Shown here piece after piece: positions 10,127 to 20,884 of a DNA stretch of 64,000 nucleotides; within the stretch, counting starts at the first letter, position 1; each line of letters starts with the position of its first letter. Source of the DNA: Carya illinoinensis. Lineage: Eukaryota; Streptophyta; Magnoliopsida; Fagales; Juglandaceae. The stretch lies in the NCBI RefSeq assembly GCF_018687715.1, contig NC_056752.1, positions 17,691,501 through 17,755,500 on the forward strand, given 5' to 3'. A model generated the notes under the pieces. The model searched no databases. It had not been told where the DNA came from and saw only the letters and a list, made by a program, of their open reading frames with translations. Made by a program: the position numbers and the translations under genes.

Positions 10127-11830
10127 AATTTTGGATAAAAGATTATAATCTACACAGCTTGGAATCCCATTCACACAGTTGTAAACACACATTATTCTAC
10201 TGGCTTGCCCATGCTCTATGCAGCTCTGAAATGGAGGTTGATATGTGTATGCCAGATCTTGCAAATTGACACGAGCATCGAAAACGAACCGATTGACACC
10301 CGTTCAAAAGTCCAGATCATAGGCAGTAAAATTCTTGTAGCAAGCAGAAGCCATAAGATGAACCTTGAGCTTCCCACAAATGAAATGGGTTGAAATAATT
10401 TCTGCCAACCATAATGATCTAGAAGATCATCTAAATTATAATTGAGTTATTATCTTCTAATATTGTTTTAAGTCTCTCTTTTGCTTTAATGATACTTTTG
10501 CATAAATGTTTTATTTTAAATACTGTTGATACATTTTAGATATTTATTTGAAGATATTCATCATTATGGTTATAATATGGATACCATCATAGAAGGCAGT
10601 GATGGATATCCATAAATTTGGGTACGAAATTCAAATTGGAAAAACTATCATATTTCTCTTCGGGATTATATTATACAAATATTGAATCAAATAATTTGAT
10701 GCATCAAAAGTGTTATGATTCAAAATATTTTTATGTTTTTTCATGATTAATTTGATCATCTGAAATTAATTATGATAAGTTGAATAATTTTCATATATAC
10801 ATCTATTTAAGAACCAGAAGATTTTTTTACTATAAGTTCTTCCCACCATGAGAGGAGAAAAATTGCTTGAAGCACCAAAACAAATAAGATGAAATGATTC
10901 GACGTTATATTGATTGTCATATAAATTTATGTTAACTGGAAGTTTAGATGATCATTTATTGTAAATTAATTGACGGATGCAAGAAGATTAAAGCATCCCA
11001 AAAGGGAAAAGCCCAAAAGAAATCGGTGCTCCTGAAGATCCCGTATGCACAAAATAGGCAATAAGAACTATAAGATCCATCCAAACTTTCTATATAAAAT
11101 TCTCCCAGAATAAAATCTCCTAAAGAGTAATCCTCCTGAAGAGGAAACTCTTGAAGAGTATCTCCTGAAGAGGAAAATTATATAAATACCGGAGAATTAT
11201 TTTATAGAAATAAAATTTGTTGTTGATAAAATATTTTTATTAGATGTCACCATAAGTGATAATGAAAAATAAACTAAGAAACCATTGAAAAATACCAATG
11301 TAGAAATATTGGTAAAAATAGAATGAAACAATTCTTGCAGATTGATATAACTAGTAAAATATGATATATATGGACTTGTAGTCCAAAAACCTAAAGGGTG
11401 ATGTTTCTTGAATATTAGTGGGTATTTGTATAAAGAAAATGAAAATGTAATATATAAATCACAACTTAGTTTCTCGCTGAAACCATATGCCCCTGAAGTG
11501 GATGAAATTACATTGACATTTTTATTAGCTTGATAGTTATAGAGAATTTGGCTTTGCATGATTAACTACATATTTATATGGTTCACTAGATATGAAATGC
11601 ATGATGCATATAATCCCGAAATATTTATTCTATCAAGCTTATAAAATCTTTGTATGATCTAAAGCAATCCAAATACATGTAGAACAAACTATTTGAGAAT
11701 AATCCAATTTGTTCATATATTTTCTGTTTATGGATTAGCTTTTTATTGTAGTATATGTAGATGATTTAAATATCGTTGAAACTTCAGAAGAGCAAATGAA
11801 AATTGTACATATTTGAAATCTAAATGAGAA
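10127..11830 (+). pseudogene. Copia A integrase-RT remnant
   Basis: Mostly unreadable. Islands align with a known Ty1/copia lineage: a linker island near 11150-11220 (TGE then NKIVVDKIF with shifts), SLYDLKQSK near 11637-11665 (usual SLYGLKQS) and VVYVDDLNIVETSEEQMK near 11750-11805, the RT active-site box. Here the YVDD box itself is intact, unlike in elements B, D and E. A 62-codon frame at 10205-10393 has no clear match. Many stops are present. After 11830 the RT match ends and unrelated sequence follows. Confidence 0.6.
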
Positions 11831-12049
11831 ACCCTTTCGGCAGCGAGGAGAAAATGAATGAAATTATTAGTTCTAAAATACCATTTCTTAAATATGATTA
11901 GTATTTACGATTCATCTTACAGTTTTGTAAGAAATGTGCATGATTAAAATAGAAATAAAAGAAAGCACACAAAATATCTACCAGAAAATAGAAACACAAT
12001 ATAAATATTTGTGAAATATTATTTTATTATATCAAAACAAAATTATAGA

Positions 12050-12474
12050 AATTTGAGGCTCTTCGTCTCATTTTTTAAACGATCTGGCTCTTCATAGATC
12101 ATTTGCATGTCATCCTTGTCTAAAGGAGTAGGCAATCAGAAAGAAGAGTAAAGTAAGGATTTTAAATTCTTATTATCTAGCTTTAATACTCCTACCTTCA
12201 TATTGGACTCTTAAAGAAGTCGTTGAAGGATAAAAATTTTCTTGTTGAGTTTGTCAACCTCATGAGCTCTAGATTGTAGTTACCGAGAAAATGCGTTAAT
12301 GGCTAATGAGTATCAGGTACCATAACTCACAAGCTCATAGATAGTATCATCATCTGACTTATTAGTTAGATTATTTTTGTATTGCATTATAGCACCTATG
12401 GCAGATGCAGAAACAACTAGTGAAGGAGGTAAAGAATACCTCATATAGTTATTACGAGAAGATTGCTGGGCCAT
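12050..12474 (-). pseudogene. Antisense ORF 1: unrecognised protein beginning MAQQSS, stop-interrupted
   Basis: Read from the ATG at 12474 on the reverse strand, one frame stays coding-like for about 140 codons with only a few stops. It starts MAQQSSRNNYMRYSLPPS. Recognisable stretches include SDDDTIYELVSYG, RAHEVDKLNKKIFILQRLL and TPLDKDDMQMIYEEPDRL. The middle has heptad spacing suggestive of a coiled coil. I do not recognise a family. It lies upside down inside Copia A, between the RT box and the RNase H tail, beside a second ORF of similar organisation (12769-13203). It may belong to a separate nested element or be an extra antisense ORF carried by the Copia lineage. Confidence 0.45.
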
Positions 12475-12768
12475 TGCAAAAAAAAAAAATAGCAGAATAA
12501 GAATGCAAGGAGAAATTACAGCGTAAGAATGTGTACTGATTATAGAAAAGTGAAGAAGATGGAATGAGAATGAAGATGAAAAGAATACTCATTTTATAGA
12601 GAAAATCAAGAAAGCAAGACAAAATTACATATTTTGATACAAGATACACTAAACACAAATAGCTTACAATTATTTACTAGGCTGGCGAAATTAAATGTGG
12701 CTTGCCCCGACTCTCTAAGAAGTTGGATTTCTTTAGCTATCCGTCGCAAAACTAAATGCAGTTTGTCC

Positions 12769-13203
12769 TTACTCTCCAAGACGTTGGACTTCTTCAGATA
12801 TTCGCCGTTGCTGATATTGTATTTGAGCCCCTTCTCTTTCCAGATCATCTATACATGGCTCAAGATCACGGGCATACTGTTTTAGCACTTTAATCTCCTC
12901 TTTCAGTTTCTTGTTCTTATGGCTCTTCATAGAGAGTATCTGACGCAACTCAGATATTTGATTATTGAGTTGGTTGACCTCATTCACTCTCGCTAATAAC
13001 CTCCAAGACATGATCATAATAGAGGCAGCATAATGAGTACTAAGAAATAATTATGCAATGACCTCATAATCACTGCTTCCAGAAAAATGAATTTATGCTC
13101 CTATCATAAGAGTAACACGATCAGGAGAGTAAATGGGAGGATGAGGCATGAATGGTTCTTGATTCAAATCTGGAATATTGGCTGAAGTAAACAGTCCAGC
13201 CAT
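12769..13203 (-). pseudogene. Antisense ORF 2: coiled-coil protein relic beginning MAGLFT
   Basis: The reverse-strand ATG at 13203 gives MAGLFTSANIPDLNQEPF, then PHPPIYSPDRVTLMIGA and a stop at about 13093. The same frame resumes after a few stops as an 82-codon open frame (13017-12769) with MSWRLLARVNEVNQLNNQIS, LKEEIKVLKQYARDLEP and a C-terminus RRISEEVQRLGE. Leu/Ile at a/d positions predicts a coiled coil. An antisense TATA-like box lies about 120 bp upstream (13319-13330 read in reverse). The last ~60 bp are tandemly repeated downstream (RRIAKEIQLLRESGQ, about 12690-12745). No family recognised; function unknown. Confidence 0.5.
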
Positions 13204-13564
13204 AATATTGGTATAGATAAATAAAAAAAATGAAAGATTAAGAAACAATGTGGTGATTTCTTCTTTCGTAAATATCATTCTCTCGTGAGTTTCTGATGAG
13301 AAATGATGATCCTTTAAAAATAAATATAGAGTTTTTCAAAATTTTCACAGCGTCTCTATTACTTCGCAGCATCTCTCTACAAGAGACAAGAGAGCTAGCC
13401 TTATAGCTTTGCAGCACTTTTGAATCTCTCTACAAGAGACAAGAGAGGTAGACTTATAGCCCTGCTACCCTTGTTTGACCTGAACAGTTCCAGAAAAGAA
13501 GTAAAATCCTGCAGTACTTGTCTAGCCTAAACAACTTCAGAAGAACAATGAATATTTCACAAAA
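13204..13564. other. Upstream region of antisense ORF 2 and Copia A junction
   Basis: It contains the antisense TATA-like sequence and a short tandem repeat: CTCTCTACAAGAGACAAGAG occurs at about 13373-13392 and again at about 13431-13450. Each occurrence is a near-palindrome (CTCT...AGAG). Around 13500-13565 the DNA changes to Copia A RNase H-like sequence. Confidence 0.35.
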
Positions 13565-13745
13565 ACTATGTTATACACAAAAACTCTAGAAGAGCACAAC
13601 TCTAAAAGAATAGTGAATTTAATGTTAAAATGATCTTGAACTAATATGGCAAATCTGTTCACCAAAACATTGCCTACTGCATCATTTAAATAGTTAGTAC
13701 ACAATATTGAAATGCATCAACGCAAGGACATTTCACTATAAAGAC
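13565..13745 (+). pseudogene. Copia A RNase H C-terminal tail
   Basis: Frames around 13590-13740 read NSEFNV, then ANLFTKTLPTASFK and LVHNIEMHQRKD with stops. These correspond to the NLADLFTKSLPTSTFKKLVH ending typical of a plant Copia lineage. The purine tract TTGAGGGGG (13765-13773) follows and leads straight into the 3' LTR, as expected for a polypurine tract. Confidence 0.65.
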
Positions 13746-13773
13746 ATTGAAGCTCTACATACATTTGAGGGGG

Positions 13774-14289
13774 TGAAAAATAATCAGACAGATTGTACTC
13801 TTCTTTCTTAGTAAAGCTTTTGTCCCACTGGATTTTCTTTGGTAAAGTTTTACTAAGACAATTCTAAAGCATTCAAAAACACATTAGAATGTTGGATTCT
13901 TTTTTCTTTCACCAAAAGTTTCTACCACTAGGTTTCTTTAACAAGATTTTAATGAGGTATATTCTTTGTGTATGGTTATTAGAGAGTGAGTGTTATAAAT
14001 ATTCATGGATGACTATACATTCACGGATGTAATCAAACCTCTCCTATAAATAGGAAAGGTTTGGTAGAGAATTGGCATAGGAAAAAAGTGAAGAGAGAGA
14101 AAAGAAATGAGGGGGAGAGAGAGGAAGAAAGAAAATAGAGAGAATGGGAGAGCTGAAGGTTTCTATAGGGACTTTTCACAAATATGTGTTATACACAAGA
14201 AAAATTAAATATTAATAGTGAATAGTAGTGAGTTCCTAAAGAGCCGATTTTATCTTGATTATTCTTATTATATTTCTTTAGTCACAACA
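13774..14289 (+). repeat. 3' LTR of Copia A (516 bp)
   Basis: It begins TGAAAAATAATC right after the polypurine tract and ends CACAACA, giving the canonical TG...CA ends. It carries two CCACTGG/CCACTAGG-TTT blocks followed by AAGATTTTAATGAGG, common in this Copia LTR type, and a TATA-like CCTATAAATAGG at 14043-14054. Its right half matches 2470-2758. Confidence 0.8.
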
Positions 14290-15297
14290 GAACCCTCAAT
14301 ATAAGTAAAAAAGAATCGTTCAATCAAACATTCCATTTCGGCTATGTTCTTTTATTTATTATTTTTCTATTTCTTTGATCAGTCCCCTCTTTTTCACCTT
14401 TTATTAAGATCTTCATGTTCCCAATTGTAAATAAACCAAGAATGTGTTATGTTCAGCTCCAATATTGGTTGGGCTCTTATTTTATGGGAATTAGTCTTGA
14501 TCAGTACATAAATATTTTTTTCTGATACTGATTGTTTAAATTTTAACAAAGTTATCATAAAGTTATTTTAACAAAGTTATCATAAAGTTTTCTAGTTTGA
14601 AATTATAAGAAAACTTTCAAAATAAATCACATATAAATTTAAGTGATTTTCCAAAACTCTAGGGGATGCAATTGCACCGACTCACATACACGTGGCTTGA
14701 CCATTGCACGTATGTATCAAGGATTGTATTAATAAAAATTCAAGTAACATGTTTAGTATTAGGATATGATTCATATTCTCTCTTAAAATAATCGAACATA
14801 ATTTTAGGTGCTAATAGCTCATTAGATTAATGAGTCGAGTCAAAGTCGAATTTGATGAGTCTATCAAGAGAATTTGATTAAAGAGGAAAGGGCTATCTGG
14901 TTGGATACCAAGAGGCAGCTATTAATAATAGAATTGGGATGCTTGGCAACTCTAACTTGGGAGAGATTTAAGCAAAACATAGATGACTTGTTCTTTCTCA
15001 ATTGGTTATGCAGCAACCTACTCCGATATTCGTAGGGTCAAAATATGGATAATTTTATTGAGCCTAAATTTGATTTAATGAGCCATTTTGAATAAGTCGA
15101 TCAACAATAATGTATTGAGTTTGGCTATGAATTTTTAATTAGGCCTAGCGGCTCAAAAGTTTTTTAAGGCCCATTGAGGTTTAGACAAGAATTTTGGATG
15201 GAATTAATGGGTTAATATTTTTTTAAGCCCAATTGATATTTATCAGATAATTTTAAAGAGGCTAAAGAATCAAAATTTATATAATAAGTTAATGATT
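14290..15297. other. AT-rich intergenic DNA
   Basis: No ORF or element could be recognised. A direct repeat of AACAAAGTTATCATAAAGTT occurs around 14543-14590. From about 15050 the sequence takes on the 'GGCCCA.TT...TTTAAAAGCCCA' wording of the tandem repeat that follows, so that repeat may extend further left in decayed form. Confidence 0.35.
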
Positions 15298-15633
15298 TTT
15301 ATTGAGTAAATGGACCGATATTTAATTGATATTAGGCCCAAAGAATTATTTTAAAAGCCCAAAAATATTTATTTGACTCATTTGAAAATTTAAGATAGGC
15401 CCATTAGACTTGTTAATTGACCTGGCCATAAAATTATAGCAAGCCTCGTAAAACTGTGACGATCGAGAGAAAACAGAGACAAAATTGGGTAAGCCTATTT
15501 CAAATCATAATATAAATTGCATAGGACATAAAATTTCAAAACACTTTTAAAGTCTTTAAGAAATCAAATTAGATAAAAAGAAAAGTGAATGAGATTTAAT
15601 TAGCATATCTAGAATTTAATAAAAAAATAATTG

Positions 15634-15664
<31 letters not shown>

Positions 15665-16052
15665 TGTAATAAGAACTTAGCAAAATTGTAAAGCCACCAA
15701 ACATTTAAAAAATAATAAGTCAACAAAATGATTTTTATTGAGCAAATGGGCTCATATTTAATTGATATTAGGCCCAATAAATTATTTTAAAAGTCTAAAA
15801 ATATTTATTGGACTAATTAAACTCATTTTAAAATTTAAAATCTGTCTATTAAATTTCTTAAATGACTTGGTTCATGAAATTATAGGCAATGACGACCAAG
15901 ATAAAATGGAAACAAAATGGGTAAGCCTATTTCAAATCATAATAAAATTTGCGTAGGACAATAACTCGTCCTTTAAGAAAACTTTTAAAGGTTTTAAAAA
16001 ATCAAACTAGACAAAGAGAAAAGTGATGAGATTTAATTAGAATATATAGGGT

Positions 16053-16095
<43 letters not shown>
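15298..16095. repeat. Tandem duplication of ~0.4 kb ending in (AAT)n
   Basis: Copy 1 (about 15298-15672) and copy 2 (about 15728-16095) share long blocks such as ATATTTAATTGATATTAGGC, GGGTAAGCCTATTTCAAATC and GAAAAGTGA(ATG)AGATTTAATTAG. Each copy ends in an ATT/AAT microsatellite; the second, at 16053-16095, is about 43 bp of (TAA)n. Identity is partial, so the duplication is not recent. No coding content. Confidence 0.7.
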
Positions 16096-16097
<2 letters not shown>

Positions 16098-16462
16098 GAC
16101 CAACAAAGACAACCGACTAAAGAGTAGGCACCTAGGAATGATCTAGTCGAGAATATGAAGTTAAAGTAGCATTTGGTTGTTGAGTCGATCTCAGATATTA
16201 TGTGAATAGTAAAGAAAAAATAATAAAAAATTAATAATAAAATATTGAATAGTAGTGAATAATAATATAAAATAATAAAAAAATATGTAAAAAATAATAA
16301 TAAAATAATAAATAATAGTAGAATATGCTGAAAATACTTTACCTTCCAAACTAGCCTAATTGAAGATAAACATGGTTATTTTGTGTATCAGCTGTCATAA
16401 TGTTTGTAAATGAATCGAGAGAACTTGAGTCACTCAAGAAATAAAGTGTGAGCTCGAAGCTT
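16096..16462. other. AT-rich spacer left of Copia C
   Basis: A-rich DNA with short AATAATAAAATAA repeats (16215-16320). No gene is visible. Confidence 0.3.
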
Positions 16463-16467
16463 AAGTA

Positions 16468-16721
16468 TATAGAGAATGTTGAACACGAGTATTGTGTATA
16501 AACCACGTACACCTTTTATTGAGTATTCGAATACAATTTATAGTTATAGAAACAGAGCTATTAAAGGAAGCTTTTACAAGAAAAGAAACATATATACTGC
16601 AAGCTGTACAAATAAAAGCATGATCAATATGCCTGTAATCATGCTGAATATAATATACAGAGATCACGTAATGGTGGGTGTAATCCCATAGATGAAGGCT
16701 GATTATGTGATGTCGTTTATA
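16468..16721 (-). repeat. 3' LTR of Copia C (254 bp)
   Basis: Identical to 20885-21138. The last codons and the stop of the polyprotein (16703-16721) lie inside this LTR. On the reverse strand it begins TATAAACGACATCAC and ends CATTCTCTATA. A TATA-like GTATATTATATT lies near 16639-16650. Confidence 0.95.
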
Positions 16722-19700
16722 CGCCCCCGCAAGAATGGTGTACCATCTGTTACGCCAATCTTGGAGCAAAGGAGTTGGAACCGCGAACGAGGAAGCGGCT
16801 TAGTGAGTAGATCAGCCAGTTGATCTTGAGTTGGTACGTGAGCAACCTGTAATGCTCCACGAGTAACATAGTCACGAACAAAGTGGAGATCAATAGCAAT
16901 ATGTTTCATCCGAGAGTGCATGACTGGATTAAGACTCAGGTGAGTTGCACCCACATTGTCGCAAAGTAAAAGGGGAGATTTTGAGAGAGGAACACCAAGT
17001 TCAAGGAGAAGAGACTTGACCCATGCAATCTCAGAGGTAGCAGCGGCTAAGGCTCGATATTCGGCCTCTGTGGACGATCGAGCGACTGCTTTTTGCTTCC
17101 TGGTTCGCCATGAAATTAAGTTAGAACCGAGGAAGAGAAGATATGCAGTAGTAGAGGTGCGGTCATCTTGATTTCCTGCCCAGTCGGCGTCTGAGAAGGC
17201 ACGTAGTTGAAGTGGGGATGATCGATGGAGCAGAATACCATGCTGGACAGTGTGCTTTAAGTACCGTAAGAGTCTCTTTGTGGCTTGCCAGTGAATAGAG
17301 CTGGGAGTGTGCATGAATTGCGCCAGCTTGTTAACAGCAAAACTAATATCAGGCCGTGTAAAGGATAGGTACTGTAAAGCACCAATTATGCGACGAAATT
17401 CCGTGCAATCTACTGGAGGGGAACCATCTTCAAGATGAAGTTTGACACTTGTGGACAGAGGAGTGGTTACCGACTTAGCACCATCCATGCGGGTACGATC
17501 AAGTAAGTCACGGACGTATTTTTGTTGAGTGAGGAAGAGACCCTTAGTGGTAGGAATGACCTCAATACCCAGAAAGTAGTGAAGAGGTTGCAGTTCCTTT
17601 AAGGAGTATTCAGCACCAAGTTGATGAACAAGTTGATGAAGACGGGTGGAGTTGTTACCAGTAAGAATTAAATCATCAACGTAGACGAGGACATGTAGAG
17701 TGGTGCCACCAGAATTATAGATGAAGAGAGAGCAATCAGAGCTGGAATTTTTGAAACCCATTTGAAGTAAGCTTTGACGCAGGGCCGTATACCATGCTCT
17801 CGGTGCCTGTTTAAGTCCATATAGGGACTTGTGAAGTTTACACACAAACGAAGGATGAGATGGGTCGATAAAGCCTGCTGGTTGCTTCATAAAAATGTCC
17901 TCAGTGAGTGACCCATGTAGGAACGCGTTGTTCACATCAAGCTGAAAGAGAGGCCAATTTTGCTGCAGTGCGAGGGAGAGAACAAGCCGAATGGTTGTAG
18001 GCTTAACTACCGGACTAAATGTTTCGCCATAGTCGAGGCCAGAGCGTTGATGAAAGCCCTTTGCAACGAGTCGAGCCTTGTACCGTGCGATGCTACCGTC
18101 TTGGTTTCGCTTGAGGCGAAAAATCCATTTGTTGCCGACTAGATTTTGAGACGAGTGGGGAGGAACAAGAGTCCAGGTACCATGCCGAACCAGAGCAGTA
18201 AATTCCTCGGACATAGCTTGGCGCCAGTTTGGATTTTCCATAGCTTGAGAAACACATGTTGGCTCAACTGATGAAGGAACGGGATGTTTAGTGACCAAAT
18301 AGAGTTGTTTCGGTCGGTAGATGTTGTTCATGGAGCGAGTGACCATAGGGTGAGTACGCAAGGAAGATGAAACCTCTGAAGGAGTGTGATCCTCGGGTGG
18401 AGGTGGTTCCTCAGGTGGAGCAGGAATTTCTGGGGGAGAAGAAGTCTCTGGTGGAGGTAGAGATGATGAAAAAGAAGGGACAGTGATACTAACCTCATGT
18501 GAAGGAGACTGACCAGGGGGCACTGGCTGTTGAAGAAGGACTGCATGAAGAGGTGGGGTAGCCGATCGTGTGACTGGAGGAACAGGGGGCAGGAAGAGAT
18601 CCACGAGACAGGGACGCGATGGAGGGGTGGTTACGAGAGGTGAATCGAGTGCATGCAGGGGAAAGATATCTTCAGCAAATGTCACATGCCGAGAGATATA
18701 TGTGCGATTAGTGTCCACGTGAAGACATAAATAAGCACTCTGAGAGTCGGAATATCCAAGGAAAACGCAAGGGAGAGACTTGGGTTCCAGTTTGTGGGTG
18801 TTGTATGGTTTTAACCATGGAAAACAGAGGCACCCAAAGGTACGAAGTTTGAGATAGTTAGGAGGTCGGTTAAAAAGTTTTTCTAGAGGACTTAGCATGT
18901 TAAGGACAGGGGTGGGTAAGCGATTGATGAGGTAGACGGCTGTTTTGAATGCAAAGGGCCAGTACGTTAAGAGCATGTTTGCACGATGAAGGAGAGTGAG
19001 AGCAGTCTCGACAATGTGTCGGTGACGTCGTTCAGCAGTGCCGTTTTGTTGCGGCGTGTGAGGGGCTGTAGTAAGATGACTGATGCCGTGAGAGGTGAGG
19101 AAGGATTTGAGCTTGATAAATTCTCCACCATTGTCAGTGTACAAATTTTTAATTTTGTGACCGAATTGTCGTTCAAGAAGAGGAACAAGTTGAGAGAAAA
19201 TGGATGCAACATCAGATTTATTTTTTATAGGAAAAATCCAGCAATACTTAGTGAAGTGATCAACAAATAATACATAGTATTTGAAACCACTTGAGTCTAC
19301 AACCGGGGTAGGACCCCATACATCAGCGTACAAGTATTCAAGAGGAAAATGACTTGTGAGAGATGTGGTTGAAAACGGAAGCTTGTGGGATTTATTTGTG
19401 TGACAGGAAGTGCAGGTGCTGCTGAACTTTTTCGAAGACAACGGAAGAGAGGTGAGAAGATGTTGCATAATTTTATGGGAGGGATGGCCGAGACGATTAT
19501 GCCACGCTTCAAGAGAAACCCGTGTCCCAGCAACAAGAGCTGAAAAAACTTGTTTATTTGGAATTTCTAGAGCAGGAAGTGGATACACGCCTTCAACACA
19601 GTTACCGCGTAGCAGGTGCGCCCCCGTGGTCAGGTCCTTCACAAGAAAATGAGAGTGAAAAAATTCAACAGAGACACGGTTAGATTTGGTGAAGCTGTGA

Positions 19701-20827
19701 ATAGAAATCAAATTTTTTTGTATAGAAGGAACACATAAGGTGTTATCAAGAATGAAAGAACGAGTGGGTGCAGTGAAATTCATAGAACCAACGTGAGTAA
19801 CGGGTAAACCTGTACCATCGCCAATGATAACCTCGTCTTGTCCATCATATTCGGAATGAATATTAAGGTTGGAGAGATCAGTGGTGATGTTGTGAGAGGC
19901 AGCGGAATCCATGAGCCACTTTTTTTCTTGACCAGCAGTGGTTGTGCAGTTGACAACTGCATCAGGAGATCTCAGCTTATAACATTTCTTGGCTGTGTGA
20001 CCAGTTTGATCACAAAACTGGCACGTAGGAGCTGGACGATTGTTACGTTGCTGAGGTTTTTTTGTATTTCGGCGATACTGATTTTTAGGAGATGAATTTT
20101 CTCTGCGGTAAGATGTGTTGGCAGTGGCCACCAGTGGTGAGGAGGTGAGATCCAGACGTTTAAGATAGGCTTCATGTCCAAGGAGAAGATCATGAAGTTC
20201 TTCAAACGTGAGAGAGTTTTCCCGAGCTCGAATGGGAGCCACAATGTCCCGAAACTCAGCACCAAGTCCATTGAGAACATGAAGAGTAAGATCATCATTG
20301 GTCAGAGGGGTGTCAATGAGAGCAAGTTCATCAGCCGTGGCTTTGATGGACTGCAAAAAATCAGAGACTGAGCGAGATCCACGTTGATTCAACGTGATTG
20401 TTTCCTTTAGCTGCATGACCCTGGTTCGTGAGCGATTTGCGAACAAACGAGCGAGGGTGTCCCATGCTTCTCGAGAGGTATCAGCCATGGCGATAAGAGG
20501 CATGACGTTCTCGGAGACAGACGAAAAAATCGCACTGAGGAGAAGTTTGTCCTGTCGGTACCAATGAAGATATGCAGGGGACTGGGACGAGGTTACGGTG
20601 CTAGAGGAACTGGTGATAGCTCGCGGTGGACAGGGGGAAGATCCATCCACGAAACCACAAAGATCATACCCAATGAGAAGAGACGTAAACTGAGCACGCC
20701 ATGAAGGAAAATTCGTGGCTGTGAGTTTGATAGGCAGCTGAGATGCAGTGTTGATAGCAACGAGGGAAAGAGTGGATTCAGTGTTAGAGATGGGTGGGGG
20801 GCCAGAGTTGCTCACGGGTGAAGACAT
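16703..20827 (-). CDS. Copia C gag-pol polyprotein (1374 aa), complete
   Basis: One polyprotein for particle formation, cDNA synthesis and integration. I chose the ATG at 20827 (MSSPVSNSG); the open frame extends 34 codons further up, but only into the primer site and LTR. Approximate residues: UBN2-type gag 15-240; zinc knuckle CQFCDQTGHTAKKC 269-282; aspartic protease DSAASHN 307; pre-integrase His/Cys domain from HNRLGH 443 to CTSCH; integrase catalytic D502 (YADVWG), D565 (YTDNGGEF) and E599 (TAERRHRH); Pro/Ser-rich linker 725-845; reverse transcriptase from about 865 with D964 ([10 protein letters not shown]) and YVDD 1049-1052; RNase H D1213/D1215 (SDADWAG), E1254 (STEAEYRA) and D1290 (LLCDN). 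Ends with LADLLTKPLP then GRINDIT. No stop or frameshift. The protease motif is DSAAS rather than the commoner DSGAS/T, which is tolerated in some Copia families. Confidence 0.95.
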   Translation of the reverse strand: MSSPVSNSGPPPISNTESTLSLVAINTASQLPIKLTATNFPSWRAQFTSLLIGYDLCGFVDGSSPCPPRAITSSSSTVTSSQSPAYLHWYRQDKLLLSAIFSSVSENVMPLIAMADTSREAWDTLARLFANRSRTRVMQLKETITLNQRGSRSVSDFLQSIKATADELALIDTPLTNDDLTLHVLNGLGAEFRDIVAPIRARENSLTFEELHDLLLGHEAYLKRLDLTSSPLVATANTSYRRENSSPKNQYRRNTKKPQQRNNRPAPTCQFCDQTGHTAKKCYKLRSPDAVVNCTTTAGQEKKWLMDSAASHNITTDLSNLNIHSEYDGQDEVIIGDGTGLPVTHVGSMNFTAPTRSFILDNTLCVPSIQKNLISIHSFTKSNRVSVEFFHSHFLVKDLTTGAHLLRGNCVEGVYPLPALEIPNKQVFSALVAGTRVSLEAWHNRLGHPSHKIMQHLLTSLPLSSKKFSSTCTSCHTNKSHKLPFSTTSLTSHFPLEYLYADVWGPTPVVDSSGFKYYVLFVDHFTKYCWIFPIKNKSDVASIFSQLVPLLERQFGHKIKNLYTDNGGEFIKLKSFLTSHGISHLTTAPHTPQQNGTAERRHRHIVETALTLLHRANMLLTYWPFAFKTAVYLINRLPTPVLNMLSPLEKLFNRPPNYLKLRTFGCLCFPWLKPYNTHKLEPKSLPCVFLGYSDSQSAYLCLHVDTNRTYISRHVTFAEDIFPLHALDSPLVTTPPSRPCLVDLFLPPVPPVTRSATPPLHAVLLQQPVPPGQSPSHEVSITVPSFSSSLPPPETSSPPEIPAPPEEPPPPEDHTPSEVSSSLRTHPMVTRSMNNIYRPKQLYLVTKHPVPSSVEPTCVSQAMENPNWRQAMSEEFTALVRHGTWTLVPPHSSQNLVGNKWIFRLKRNQDGSIARYKARLVAKGFHQRSGLDYGETFSPVVKPTTIRLVLSLALQQNWPLFQLDVNNAFLHGSLTEDIFMKQPAGFIDPSHPSFVCKLHKSLYGLKQAPRAWYTALRQSLLQMGFKNSSSDCSLFIYNSGGTTLHVLVYVDDLILTGNNSTRLHQLVHQLGAEYSLKELQPLHYFLGIEVIPTTKGLFLTQQKYVRDLLDRTRMDGAKSVTTPLSTSVKLHLEDGSPPVDCTEFRRIIGALQYLSFTRPDISFAVNKLAQFMHTPSSIHWQATKRLLRYLKHTVQHGILLHRSSPLQLRAFSDADWAGNQDDRTSTTAYLLFLGSNLISWRTRKQKAVARSSTEAEYRALAAATSEIAWVKSLLLELGVPLSKSPLLLCDNVGATHLSLNPVMHSRMKHIAIDLHFVRDYVTRGALQVAHVPTQDQLADLLTKPLPRSRFQLLCSKIGVTDGTPFLRGRINDIT
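16722..16738 (-). other. Polypurine tract of Copia C
   Basis: The reverse strand reads CATTCTTGCGGGGGCG immediately before the 3' LTR (TATAAACG), where plus-strand priming is expected. It fixes the LTR boundary and so supports the unusual TATA terminus. Confidence 0.7.
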
Positions 20828-20870
20828 GGTATAGGCCAGGAAAAAAAAAAATTCTCGTTTGAGATTAAGG

Positions 20871-20884
20871 AGCTCTGGATACCA
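20871..20884 (-). other. Primer binding site of Copia C
   Basis: The reverse strand reads TGGTATCCAGAGCT directly after the LTR end (CTCTATA). It matches the initiator tRNA-Met complement TGGTATCAGAGC with one extra C. Confidence 0.8.

Larger units (their letters stand above)
2470..14289 (+). mobile_element. Copia element A: old Ty1/copia retrotransposon hosting nested insertions
   Basis: A 5' LTR relic (2470-2758) and a 3' LTR (13774-14289) in the same orientation bracket pol scraps: SLYDLKQSK near 11.65 kb, YVDDLNIVETSEEQ near 11.75 kb and an RNase H tail near 13.65 kb. These match the Ty1/copia lineage whose RT reads KSLYGLKQS and YVDDLNIV. The element is interrupted by Copia B (5535-10126), a tandem duplication (2694-6017), a MITE (4241-4477) and an antisense two-ORF block (12050-13203). 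No gag or protease could be recognised. The start is a truncation point, so the 5' target duplication is missing. Confidence 0.7.

Noticed and set aside
16956..20371. Plus-strand ORFs across Copia C
   Set aside because: They are antisense shadows of the intact polyprotein frame.
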